A stretch of 64,000 nucleotides of DNA, taken from positions 1-64,000 of the forward strand of contig CAYTTC010000003.1 in assembly GCA_964440525.1 (NCBI GenBank), read 5' to 3'. Numbering within the stretch: position 1 is the first letter of the stretch; every line of letters begins with the position of its first letter. Made by a program: the position numbers and the translations under genes. Shown piece after piece: positions 8,321 to 15,686 of this stretch. This DNA is from DASWJZ01 sp964440525. GTDB lineage: Bacteria > Pseudomonadota > Alphaproteobacteria > Rhizobiales > Afifellaceae. Below the pieces are notes generated by a model. It had not been told where the DNA came from, searched no databases, and was given only the letters and a program-made list of their open reading frames with translations.

Positions 8321-8405
8321 TGCAAAATAACTGAGCAACTATCATCACTTTCTGGGTCGGTGGTTGAAACTACGGAAAGCCGAGGGTCCTACGCCTCGGT
8401 TTTTT
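8321..8405 (+). ncRNA. Candidate small RNA, about 85 nt
   Basis: A start about seven bases after the -10 box at 8309-8314 and an end at the T-run of the terminator at 8380-8405 define a transcript of about 85 nt with no open frame of note. The unit sits in the 242-bp gap between the hypothetical gene starting at 8252 (leftward) and the end of the transposase gene (leftward), so it is not antisense to either. It does not resemble a tRNA, tmRNA or 6S RNA that I know. The call is an inference from promoter plus terminator spacing. Confidence 0.4.
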
Positions 8406-8407
8406 CC
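8374..8407 (+). terminator. Rho-independent terminator, long two-part stem
   Basis: CCGAGG (8380-8385) pairs with CCTCGG (8394-8399) across an 8-nt loop and is followed by TTTTTT (8400-8405). Bases outside extend the stem: CGGAAA before it can pair with TTTCCG after it. It may work in both directions and also end the leftward transposase transcript. Confidence 0.65.
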
Positions 8408-8494
8408 GTTCAAGGGAACACGATTCCCCCGACCCCTCCAGTATAGCATAAGATTCGGCAAAAATCCACTCTTGCGAGTTCAGGGGGCGTTAAC

Positions 8495-9460
8495 TCACGC
8501 CGCCCGCTGCCAGTACCCGGCCCAATTCCGGCTAACCGGATGATGCAACGCCAGCCCAAGTGTGCGGCTCGCCAGCGTGCCGTTTGACAGCCGGCGATGA
8601 TCCTCTTTCCACGCGGCTTCGTTCGCGTACTGCCAAAGATATTTCGCACTCACCCGATGATGCTGGCCGTCCACCATGCGGCGAAGACGCGAGAAGTACG
8701 ACTCGACCTGATTGGTGTTCGCGCCGTCCTGTGAATAGGCTTCGCTGTGATTGATGCGACCGACCGTCCAGCCGTCGTGCAACGCATCCCAGTGGCTCGC
8801 TTCGTCCGCATAGACCTTTGCCGTGCGGGAGACGATGCGCTTGGCGATCTCAACACCTTCACGCTCGTGCATGGTCACGAAGGGCAGCGTGCGACCGCCG
8901 CGCTCACGTAGCGCCACGACAACGCGGCGCGTGCCGGTTTGATGTTCTGACAGGCGACGATCAATGCGATCCTCTACCTTGTTCGCCGGGCGAATGTGAC
9001 CGCCGTAGTACGAGCCGTCGATCTCTACCTCATCGTCCAGCGTCAAGCCGGCGATCTCCGCATTCAGCGACTCGCGGAGTTTGTGTGCGAGCACGAAGGC
9101 GGTCTTGTACTGGCAGTCCAGATCACGCGAGAGTTGGCAGGCCGAGATGCCTTTCACGGCGTTCACGAAGATGCAGATCGAGGCCAGAAGGTCCGTGAAG
9201 GACATCTTGCGCGAAGCGAAGATGGTCCCGCTCGTAACCGAAAATTGGTGACGGCACTCGGGAGCCGCGCACTTGAACTTGCGACGGGTCGGAATGGCGT
9301 AGTGCTCTAGCGAGCCGCAACGCGGGCAGACCGGAGCGCCGGCAGTCTCATTCCAGCGGATCGTTTTGAACGTCTCGTAAGCCGCTTCGTCGCCGGCCTG
9401 GTAGATCGCCTTTAGGCTCAGGGTCCGGGCGGCGGCTGTGAGAAGGAAATGTTGGGCCAT
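8495..9460 (-). CDS. IS1595-family transposase
   Basis: A 321-residue transposase from ATG at 9460 (in-frame ATG at 9487 is possible). An N-terminal zinc ribbon is formed by CPRCG and CAAPECRHQF. The ISXO2-like DDE domain follows, with DDEVEIDGSYYGG supplying the first acidic residue, VYADEASHW the second, and the NQVESYFSRLRR region the last. It would cut and paste its element. No matching terminal inverted repeats were found on either side, so the element may be immobilised or its ends lie where I cannot see them. It is divergent from the small DUF6471-like gene across a palindrome. Confidence 0.87.
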   Translation of the reverse strand: MAQHFLLTAAARTLSLKAIYQAGDEAAYETFKTIRWNETAGAPVCPRCGSLEHYAIPTRRKFKCAAPECRHQFSVTSGTIFASRKMSFTDLLASICIFVNAVKGISACQLSRDLDCQYKTAFVLAHKLRESLNAEIAGLTLDDEVEIDGSYYGGHIRPANKVEDRIDRRLSEHQTGTRRVVVALRERGGRTLPFVTMHEREGVEIAKRIVSRTAKVYADEASHWDALHDGWTVGRINHSEAYSQDGANTNQVESYFSRLRRMVDGQHHRVSAKYLWQYANEAAWKEDHRRLSNGTLASRTLGLALHHPVSRNWAGYWQRAA

Positions 9461-9467
9461 GTCATCG

Positions 9468-9493
9468 CATCCAATGGTGTATGCCATTGGATG
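9468..9493. repeat. Perfect 10-bp inverted repeat between transposase and DUF6471-like gene
   Basis: CATCCAATGG (9468-9477), six-base spacer TGTATG, then CCATTGGATG (9484-9493). It covers the start region of the transposase and lies just upstream of the promoter of the rightward gene. It could be an operator controlling both genes, or an mRNA hairpin over the transposase start codons. Confidence 0.65.
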
Positions 9494-9499
9494 TAACGA

Positions 9500-9528
9500 T
9501 AGACATAGCCATATGCAAGGGCTATTAT
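9500..9528 (+). promoter_or_regulatory. Promoter of the DUF6471-like gene
   Basis: TAGACA at 9500-9505 and TATTAT at 9523-9528 with a 17-nt spacer, about 30 bases before the ATG at 9559. The inverted repeat ATCATC/GATGAT just downstream (9527-9544) lies over the expected transcript start. Confidence 0.45.
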
Positions 9529-9558
9529 CATCAAATGCGATGATGAAAGAGGCCCGAC

Positions 9559-9807
9559 ATGCCAACGAACGCGTACAAGGCGAGTCCTGTCACGCAGGAG
9601 TACGAGGAAAGGGCCAAGAACCTGCTGAAAGGCGAGCTAAAGCGCCGTGGCTTGAGCTACCGCGAGCTGGCGGAGAAGCTGGCCGCGATAGGTGTGGGGG
9701 AGACAGAGCGCAACCTGAACAATAAGATCAGCCGGGGGGGATTTTCGGCGGCGTTTCTGTTGCAGGTTCTGGAGGCTGTAGGGGCAACTGAGGTGCGTTT
9801 GACGTAG
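9559..9807 (+). CDS. Small DUF6471-like protein, possible DNA-binding regulator
   Basis: An 82-residue protein. From memory it matches the DUF6471 pattern: EYEERAKNLLKGELKRRGLSYRELAEKLAAIGVGETERNLNNKISRG, then AAFLLQVLEAVG. The helix pattern resembles a helix-turn-helix of the XRE kind, so a repressor role is plausible but unproven. The ribosome site is AGAGG before ATG at 9559. It is divergent from the transposase and shares the 9468-9493 palindrome. Its last 80 bases overlap, tail to tail, the gene at 9728-10468. Confidence 0.6.
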   Translation: MPTNAYKASPVTQEYEERAKNLLKGELKRRGLSYRELAEKLAAIGVGETERNLNNKISRGGFSAAFLLQVLEAVGATEVRLT

Positions 9808-10468
9808 TGACTCGGTCATCAGAGACTATGGGTAACATGTTCTGATAATCGGAGTCATAGGAGAAATATAGCTCAGCACTTACCATAAACGTTACTCTAT
9901 AAAAGCGGCAGTTATAGAATGAGCAGTTCCAGAATTGTAGTGCATTGTCGCTCATTCTTTCGCGGTGCAAAAGCGCGGCGTCGCACTTTACAAAGACGTT
10001 TTCTATCCAGTTTCCAAGTACGTACACAAGGGCAGGCCCAAGTATATCGCAATTCCGAAAGACTACATTACGCACTGGCCGTAAATCAGGGTGATAAAAA
10101 TCAAGGATATTAATCCTCTGATCTTCAAAAGTGCTGGCAAGAACATTTGCGCTATCAGCTTGTTCCTTTAACCTCACATAGGAAGCTGTCGCCGCTTGGA
10201 GAGCCGCGTTAGCCCGTAGTTTGCGGGCATAGGAAAGCCCCAAATAGAGCAGAAGGAAAATGCCAACGGCTAACAGCCACCAGCCGAGTACCCCAACTCG
10301 TTCTACCCATGGGGAGATTGAGGCCGTGTAATAGGTCACGGCGAACCCCACGAGAGAAATGATGGTCGTCCAGTTTGCGGTGATGCGGTCGTAAAGCCAT
10401 TGACCAAGCGTAATGCCCGGCTCGTACCGGATGAGACGGAAGAACAGATTTGGTTTCTTGTCTGCCAT
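9728..10468 (-). CDS. Two-TM membrane protein with pentapeptide-like repeats
   Basis: A 246-residue protein from ATG at 10468 (GGTGG eight bases upstream); GTG at 10477 is the alternative start. Two membrane segments lie near residues 33-50 and 62-82 (TIISLVGFAVTYYTASIS; GWWLLAVGIFLLLYLGL). A coiled stretch follows, then strands spaced like pentapeptide repeats: NVVFRNCDI, NVFVKCDA, FWNCSFYNCRFYRVTF. This predicts a small cytosolic beta-solenoid tethered to the membrane. The last 25 residues, proline-rich, are encoded opposite the DUF6471-like gene and may be acquired sequence. Function unknown. Confidence 0.6.
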   Translation of the reverse strand: MADKKPNLFFRLIRYEPGITLGQWLYDRITANWTTIISLVGFAVTYYTASISPWVERVGVLGWWLLAVGIFLLLYLGLSYARKLRANAALQAATASYVRLKEQADSANVLASTFEDQRINILDFYHPDLRPVRNVVFRNCDILGPALVYVLGNWIENVFVKCDAALLHRERMSDNALQFWNCSFYNCRFYRVTFMVSAELYFSYDSDYQNMLPIVSDDRVTTSNAPQLPLQPPEPATETPPKIPPG

Positions 10469-10549
10469 GTTCGCCACCTTGCCCTAGCTGCAACCCCTTG
10501 TGGAGTCGCGCCGCGGACTAACCGGGCAGTCATGGCCGCACTCCGCCGA

Positions 10550-10840
10550 TTAAGGCTTGGTGCGTTTGCTCCATAAGGCCGCCACGATGCAGTCGCCGGG
10601 GTGGTAGACGATGTTGAAAGTGAACGCCTTCGAACCGTTCGAGGTGAGGTTGAAGGCGGCCGCGGGCTGGCCGTCGAGGCGCACCTTCATGCCGGCAGTC
10701 AGAGTCGTGCCGGTGATGACGAGCTTGCCGGCCTGGATTTTGGCGCTGGTGACGGTAACGTCGGCCGCCTCGGCCGCGTTGCCGCCGATCGGCAGCATCG
10801 CCGCCAGTACAAGCGCCGCAAGCGTACGCGCGAACTTCAC
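10550..10840 (-). CDS. Small secreted protein
   Basis: A 96-residue protein with a signal peptide (residues 1-26, ending NAAEA) and a mature part of about 70 residues made of short strands (TVTSAKIQAGKLVITGTTL, MKVRLDGQPAAAFNL) that resemble one IPT/TIG-like immunoglobulin repeat. The same style of repeat occurs in small exported proteins of rhizobia. The start is GTG at 10840 preceded by a G-run. It stands alone at the right edge of the accessory island. Likely periplasmic; role unknown. Confidence 0.6.
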   Translation of the reverse strand: MKFARTLAALVLAAMLPIGGNAAEAADVTVTSAKIQAGKLVITGTTLTAGMKVRLDGQPAAAFNLTSNGSKAFTFNIVYHPGDCIVAALWSKRTKP

Positions 10841-10981
10841 GGAAAGCCCCCGGTTTCATTGCCCGGGAAGTGCCCGGATCATGAATCCTTGGCCGAACTC
10901 AGCATCCTCACTCGTCAATCACAACGCATGGGAGAGTGCGGCCTGCAGGAATGGCAACCGCCGGTTGAATCCGGCCCAAAA

Positions 10982-11125
10982 CTACTTGGTCAGCTTCCGT
11001 GCCGGGATCGGCGCGACCCGCTTAAGCGCCACTCGCTGAGCCGAGCGGTCCGTCAGGATCACCAGGAACACAAGCATTACGGCGACCAGGAACAGGATCG
11101 CCTGGATGAAGTTCGCCATGTGCAT
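10982..11125 (-). CDS. Single-TM small membrane protein
   Basis: A 47-residue frame starting ATG at 11125, four bases after GGAGG (an inner ATG at 11119 is ten bases after it). Residues 4-24 are a strong membrane helix (FIQAILFLVAVMLVFLVIL), followed by a basic tail (KRVAPIPARKLTK). Size and ribosome site argue for a real small protein, but no homologue is recalled, and the flanking 200 bp on the right hold nothing else. Confidence 0.42.
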   Translation of the reverse strand: MHMANFIQAILFLVAVMLVFLVILTDRSAQRVALKRVAPIPARKLTK

Positions 11126-11325
11126 GTCGCCTCCGTGGGTCGGGATTTCGACTGCGATCATGCTCATGCAATGCGCGAACCCCGCTTCGCGCTCCAACAC
11201 CGATGAACAATTTTTTCGATAGGTGGTCCGCTCGGTACCCGGAATGCGTGTGTGTAGCGGAGCGCCGCGCCCGACCGCTCCGGCCTGCGCGGCCGGCCGG
11301 TCCAAAGACTGCAACTGACCGGCCG

Positions 11326-11847
11326 TCAGGCCTTGAGCAGATCCTCGAGGTCGAGGCGGGCGGTCATCATGGCGAGCGAGCCGTCCGGATTGCGCGGCCA
11401 TTTCTCTTTCGGGCGGTCCCAGTAGAGCTCGATGCCGTTCTGATCCGGATCGCGGAGATAGAGCGCCTCGCTCACGCCGTGGTCGCTGGCGCCGTCGAGC
11501 TCAATTTCGGCCTTGACCAGCCGGCGGAGCGCATCGGCGAGCGCCGCGCGGGTCGGGTAGAGGATGGCGACGTGGTAGAGCCCGGTCGCCCCGCGTGCCG
11601 GCGGCGAACCGCCTTTGCTCTCCCAGGTGTTCAAGCCGATGTGGTGGTGATAGCCGCCAGCCGATATGAAGGCGGCGCTCGGGCCGTAACGCGCCATCAA
11701 CTCGAAGCCGAGTACACCGCAATAGAAGGCGAGCGCGCGCTCGATGTCGGCGACCTTGAGGTGGACATGGCCGATCCGCGTTCCTGGATCGATCGGAGTT
11801 GCGAGCGAGGTCTCGGCGATGCGGGCTTCGGTGGGTTTGTCGAGCAT
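11326..11847 (-). CDS. VOC-family (glyoxalase/dioxygenase) protein
   Basis: A 173-residue vicinal-oxygen-chelate protein. It shows the paired beta-alpha-beta-beta-beta layout: IGHVHLKVADIERALAFYCGVLGF in the first half and GLYHVAILYPTRAALADALRRL in the second, with metal-ligand candidates in HVHLKV, YHHHIGL and the GIELYWDRP glutamate. The pattern is closest to CatE-like catechol-2,3-dioxygenase relatives. Ring-cleavage or isomerase activity cannot be decided. It is divergent from the UPF0303 gene. Confidence 0.82.
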   Translation of the reverse strand: MLDKPTEARIAETSLATPIDPGTRIGHVHLKVADIERALAFYCGVLGFELMARYGPSAAFISAGGYHHHIGLNTWESKGGSPPARGATGLYHVAILYPTRAALADALRRLVKAEIELDGASDHGVSEALYLRDPDQNGIELYWDRPKEKWPRNPDGSLAMMTARLDLEDLLKA

Positions 11848-11971
11848 CGGCGGAATCTAGGCACGAAAGCGCGATCGCGCCAGTGGCGGTCACCTCGAGG
11901 AAACCACGCGCGCCTTGCGGCGAGCCCCGAGGCCGCGTAAGCGGGCCGCGCGCTCATTGGGGGAGGCGGCG

Positions 11972-12463
11972 TTGGACATCGAACAGGATCTCGCGCGGGT
12001 CGCACTGCAGGAGCAAAAGCTTCGCTTCGACCGCTTCGACGCCGAAATCGCCTGGGACCTCGGGCTGGCCTTGAAGGCTGCTGCGGACAAGCGCGGCGTC
12101 GGCGTCGCACTCGACATCTCCACGCCGACCTACACGCTCTTCTCGCACGCAATGGCGGGCACGACGCCGGACAATGCGGAATGGGTGCGGCGAAAGCGGA
12201 ACGTGACACTTCGCTTTCATCGGAGCTCCTATGCGATCGGGCTCGAGCTGAAGCGCGACGGGCGGACAATGGAAGAGAAGCACGGCTTGAGCGCCGACGA
12301 TTTCATGGCGCATGGCGGGAGTTTTCCGATCCGGCTCGCCGGGCCGACATGCATCGGCGCTATCACCATCTCCGGCCTGCCGCAGCGGGATGATCATGAC
12401 TTGCTGACGCGGACGCTCGCGGAATTCCTCGACGTGAAGGTGGAGGACGTGGCGCTGGAGTAG
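11972..12463 (+). CDS. UPF0303 / heme-degrading-domain family protein
   Basis: A 163-residue protein of the UPF0303 family (HbpS/YBR137W-like fold). The family landmarks are RRKRNVTLRFHRSSYAIGL, AHGGSFPIRL and a GAITISGLPQRDDH tail. The chosen start is TTG at 11972, six bases after GGGAGG, because it gives the usual length and N-terminus (DIEQDLARVALQE); the longer frame from 11915 adds 19 residues with no ribosome site. The molecular role of the family in bacteria is poorly defined (heme or cofactor binding proposed). Convergent with patD, with only seven bases between the stops. Confidence 0.82.
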   Translation: MDIEQDLARVALQEQKLRFDRFDAEIAWDLGLALKAAADKRGVGVALDISTPTYTLFSHAMAGTTPDNAEWVRRKRNVTLRFHRSSYAIGLELKRDGRTMEEKHGLSADDFMAHGGSFPIRLAGPTCIGAITISGLPQRDDHDLLTRTLAEFLDVKVEDVALE

Positions 12464-12470
12464 GCTGCCT

Positions 12471-13898
12471 CTACCCGAGCTTCACCATGACGTGCCGCGC
12501 CACGGTGTAGTCTTCCAGCGCGTAGATCGACATGTCCTTACCGTAGCCGGAATTCTTCACCCCGCCGTGCGGCATCTCGTTGGTCAACATGAAGTGGCAG
12601 TTGATCCAGCTGCAGCCGTATTGGAGCCGCGCCGCGACCGCCATCGCCCGGCCAACGTCCTTCGTCCACACCGATGAGGCGAGGCCATAGTCGGAGTCGT
12701 TTGCCCATGCGACGGCTTCTTCCACCTCGGTGAAGCGGGTGACGGAGACGACCGGTCCAAAAACTTCGCGGCGCACGATCTCGTCCGACTGTTTCACGCC
12801 GGCGACCACCGTCGGCTCGTAGAAAAAACCCTTGCCGCTCGCGGCATGTCCGCCCGTCGCGATCTCCGCGTGCTTCAGCTTCGCCGCGCGTTCAACGAAG
12901 CCGGAGACGCGCTCGCGATGCTTTGCCGAGATGAGCGGGCCGATCTCGTTCTCAGTATCGTCGGGCTTGTTGTAGCGGAGCGAGGAAGCCGCCGAGGCAA
13001 GATCAGCGACGAGCTTTTCATAGATGCCCTTGCCGGCATAGATGCGCGAGGCGGCGGTGCAGTCCTGGCCCGCATTGTAGAAGGAAAAGGCTCTGAGCCC
13101 CGAGACGACGGCTTCGAGGTCGGCGTCGTCGAAGACGATGACCGGCGCCTTGCCACCGAGTTCCAGATGCGTACGCTTGATCGATTTCGATGCGGCCTCC
13201 AGCACTTTTTGGCCAGTGGCGATCGAGCCGGTCAGCGAGATCATCGCCACCTTCGGGTGATTGATCAGTGCGTTTCCGGTCGTCTGCCCGCGGCCGACGA
13301 CGACGTTGAAGACCCCCTCCGGATAGATCTCCGCAATGAGCGCGGCGAGCTTCAGCGTCGTGAGCGGCGTCATCTCGGACGGCTTCAGCACCATGGTGTT
13401 GCCGGCCATCAGTGCCGGGCCGATCTTCCACACCGCCATCATCAGCGGATAATTCCACGGCGTGATCGAGCCAACGACGCCGATCGGGTCGCGGCGCACC
13501 ATCGATGTGTAGCCCGGCAGATATTCCGCCGCCGCACTTGCCGGCATGACGCGCCCGGCGCCGGCGAAGAAGCGCAGGCAGTCGACGATCGCCGGCATCT
13601 CGTCGTTCTTCACCGCGTTGATCGGCTTGCCGCAATTCAGCGCCTCAAGCTCCGCGAAGGCCTGCCCGTCCGCCTCGATGCGATCGGCGAGCTTCAGCAT
13701 CAGCGCCGCGCGCTGCATGGGCGTCGTCCGCGACCAAGTCTCGAAAGCCTTGGCGGCGGCGGCGACCGCCTGATCCACCTGATCCGGCGTTGCCTCCTTC
13801 AGCTTCACGATCGTTTTGCCGGTCTTCGGATTGATCACGGGCTCGGCCTCGCCCTTGCCCTTGGATAATTTCGATCCGATCAGCATTTCGGACTGCAT
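12471..13898 (-). CDS. patD: Gamma-aminobutyraldehyde dehydrogenase
   Basis: A 475-residue aldehyde dehydrogenase with TPWNY at 147-151 (Asn149), Glu246 in HLELGGK and catalytic Cys280 in NAGQDCTAASR. The NAGQDC motif rather than the commoner NQGQ is typical of PatD/YdcW, which oxidises 4-aminobutyraldehyde to GABA in putrescine breakdown. It is the last gene of a leftward set whose other members are the ydcS, ydcT, ydcU and ydcV homologues, the same content as E. coli ydcSTUVW. The gap to ydcV is ten bases. Substrate assignment rests on family motif plus context. Confidence 0.85.
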   Translation of the reverse strand: MQSEMLIGSKLSKGKGEAEPVINPKTGKTIVKLKEATPDQVDQAVAAAAKAFETWSRTTPMQRAALMLKLADRIEADGQAFAELEALNCGKPINAVKNDEMPAIVDCLRFFAGAGRVMPASAAAEYLPGYTSMVRRDPIGVVGSITPWNYPLMMAVWKIGPALMAGNTMVLKPSEMTPLTTLKLAALIAEIYPEGVFNVVVGRGQTTGNALINHPKVAMISLTGSIATGQKVLEAASKSIKRTHLELGGKAPVIVFDDADLEAVVSGLRAFSFYNAGQDCTAASRIYAGKGIYEKLVADLASAASSLRYNKPDDTENEIGPLISAKHRERVSGFVERAAKLKHAEIATGGHAASGKGFFYEPTVVAGVKQSDEIVRREVFGPVVSVTRFTEVEEAVAWANDSDYGLASSVWTKDVGRAMAVAARLQYGCSWINCHFMLTNEMPHGGVKNSGYGKDMSIYALEDYTVARHVMVKLG

Positions 13899-13908
13899 CT
13901 TCTTCTCC

Positions 13909-14718
13909 CTATTTGCCCTGGCCGGCCACGCTCTCCCCCTCGCGCGTCAGATAATAGGCGGCGAGGATGGGGAGAAAAGTGACGGCGATGACGAAGACGG
14001 CGACGACGTTGGTGACTGGTCTTTGCCGAGGCTTAATCAGCTCCGACAGCATCCAGATCGGCAATGTGGTCTGCTGGCCGGCGGTGAAGGTCGTCACGAT
14101 CACCTCGTCGAAGGACAGCGCAAAAGCGAGCATGCCGCCGGCAAGCAGCGCCGTCGCGAGATTGGGCAAGAGCACGTAGCGAAAAGTCTGAAAGCCATCG
14201 GCGCCGAGATCCATCGAAGCCTCGATCAGCGAACCCGACGTGCGTCTGAGCCGTGCCACGGCGTTGTTGTAGACGACGACAATGCAGAAGGTCGCGTGGC
14301 CGAGCACGATCGTCCAGAAGGAGAAGGGGATGTCGGCGAGCGCGAAGGCCGAGCGGAGCGAGATGCCGGTGATGATGCCGGGTAGCGCGATCGGCAGGAT
14401 CAGGAGGAGCGAAATCGCCTCGCGCCCGAAGAAGCGCGAGCGGGCGACGGCCGCCGCGGCGAGCGTCCCGAGCACCAGCGCCGCCGCCGTGGAGATCGCG
14501 GCGACGCGCGCGCTCAGAAGGAGGGCCCGCCAGATATCCTCGCGCTCCCAGGCGACGGCGAACCAGTGCGTGGTGAAGCCGGGGGGCGGGAACTGGTAGC
14601 TCTTGTCCTCGGTGGTGAAGGCGTAGAGCAGGATCAGCGCGAGCGGCAGATGCAGGAAGAGCAGCCCCGCCGCCGCTGCGAGTTTTAGGCCCAGAGGGGC
14701 GCGCGGTCCGTCAGACAT
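13909..14718 (-). CDS. ydcV: Polyamine-type ABC transporter permease (YdcV/PotC-like)
   Basis: A 269-residue inner-membrane permease with about six helices. The EAA-loop motif (ASMDLGADGFQTFRYVLLP) that contacts the ATPase lies near residues 165-185. ATG at 14718 is used; the frame stays open far upstream inside ydcU, but that part is a shadow of the neighbouring gene. It pairs with YdcU to form the channel. Eleven bases separate it from ydcU. PotC-type permeases serve spermidine/putrescine; the patD neighbour favours putrescine. Confidence 0.87.
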   Translation of the reverse strand: MSDGPRAPLGLKLAAAAGLLFLHLPLALILLYAFTTEDKSYQFPPPGFTTHWFAVAWEREDIWRALLLSARVAAISTAAALVLGTLAAAAVARSRFFGREAISLLLILPIALPGIITGISLRSAFALADIPFSFWTIVLGHATFCIVVVYNNAVARLRRTSGSLIEASMDLGADGFQTFRYVLLPNLATALLAGGMLAFALSFDEVIVTTFTAGQQTTLPIWMLSELIKPRQRPVTNVVAVFVIAVTFLPILAAYYLTREGESVAGQGK

Positions 14719-14729
14719 GGGGGACGCTC

Positions 14730-15686
14730 TCACAGCGCATCGAATGCCCCCATCTTTCGCGCGATGGTGAGATAGATGCCCATGATGACGATCGGCACCA
14801 CAGTGAAGGCGGCCGCGAGCGGGATGTTGCCGGCCGTACCTTGGTGGGCGTAGACCGCCTGGCCGATAAAGAGCCGCGAATTCCCGATGATTTGCGGGAT
14901 GATGTAGTCGCCGAGCGTCAGTGAGAAGGTAAAGATCGAGCCCGCCACGATACCCGGGAGCGCCAGCGGGAAAATCACGTTGCGAAACGTCTGGCTGGGC
15001 CTGGCGCCGAGATCGGCGGAGGCGTCGATCAGGCTTACTGGCACCCGCTCGAGCGCCGCCTGCACCGGCAGGATCATGAAGGGCAGCCAGATGTAGAGGA
15101 ACACGAGAAAAGTGCCGATGTAGCTGATCGAAAGCGACGGCCCGCCGATCACCGGAATCGAAAGCACCGCGTCGAGCAACCAGGTGAGGTGCAGCTCGCC
15201 GGCGAGCCAGGTGAGAATGCCTTCCTTGGCGAGGATGAGCTTCCAGGCATAGACCCTGACCAGATAGCTCGACCAGAGCGGCAGCATGATTCCGAGATAG
15301 AAGAACGCCTTCCACCGCCCCCGCGCATAGCGGGCGGCGAAATAGGCGATCGGAAACGCAATGATCGCCGCCGCGATCGTGACGAGCGCGGCCATCAGCA
15401 CGGTGCGGATGATGATGTCGAGATTGGCCGGGGCGAGGAGCTCGGCATAGGTCGCGAGCGTCGGCTCGTAGACGATGAGGCCGGAAAAGTCGTCGAGGTG
15501 GAAGAAGCTCTGTGCGAGGAGGGCGAAGAGCGAGCCGATATAGACAAGCCCGAGCCAGGCGAGCGGCGGTCCGAGGAGCAGCGCGAGAAACATCCGCGGG
15601 TGACGGAAGAGGAAGTCCGACAGACGGCGGAGCAGGCCGCCGCGCTGCTGCTCGACGACGACGATCGCCGCGGCGGCGTCGCTCAT
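14730..15686 (-). CDS. ydcU: Polyamine-type ABC transporter permease (YdcU/PotB-like)
   Basis: A 318-residue permease with a cytosolic N-terminus and six or seven helices. The EAA loop (ASADLGARPSQTFRNVIFPLALPG) sits near residues 215-240. It overlaps the end of the ATPase gene by four bases (ATGA), a sign of translational coupling. It forms the membrane pore with YdcV. The DYIIPQIIG segment is typical of PotB-type permeases. Confidence 0.87.
   Translation of the reverse strand: MSDAAAAIVVVEQQRGGLLRRLSDFLFRHPRMFLALLLGPPLAWLGLVYIGSLFALLAQSFFHLDDFSGLIVYEPTLATYAELLAPANLDIIIRTVLMAALVTIAAAIIAFPIAYFAARYARGRWKAFFYLGIMLPLWSSYLVRVYAWKLILAKEGILTWLAGELHLTWLLDAVLSIPVIGGPSLSISYIGTFLVFLYIWLPFMILPVQAALERVPVSLIDASADLGARPSQTFRNVIFPLALPGIVAGSIFTFSLTLGDYIIPQIIGNSRLFIGQAVYAHQGTAGNIPLAAAFTVVPIVIMGIYLTIARKMGAFDAL

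Noticed and set aside
8340..8405. tRNA-like or tmRNA-like fold
   Set aside because: There is no acceptor stem, T-loop or CCA end; a promoter-driven small RNA with a terminator explains the sequence better.
8400..9900. Terminal inverted repeats of the IS1595 element
   Set aside because: Both flanks were compared by eye in inverted orientation and no matching ends or target duplication were found.
6028..10468. Anti-phage defence island
   Set aside because: No recognised defence domain (nuclease, helicase, TIR, cyclase or the like) was seen; a collagen-like protein and unknown genes are not enough for the claim.
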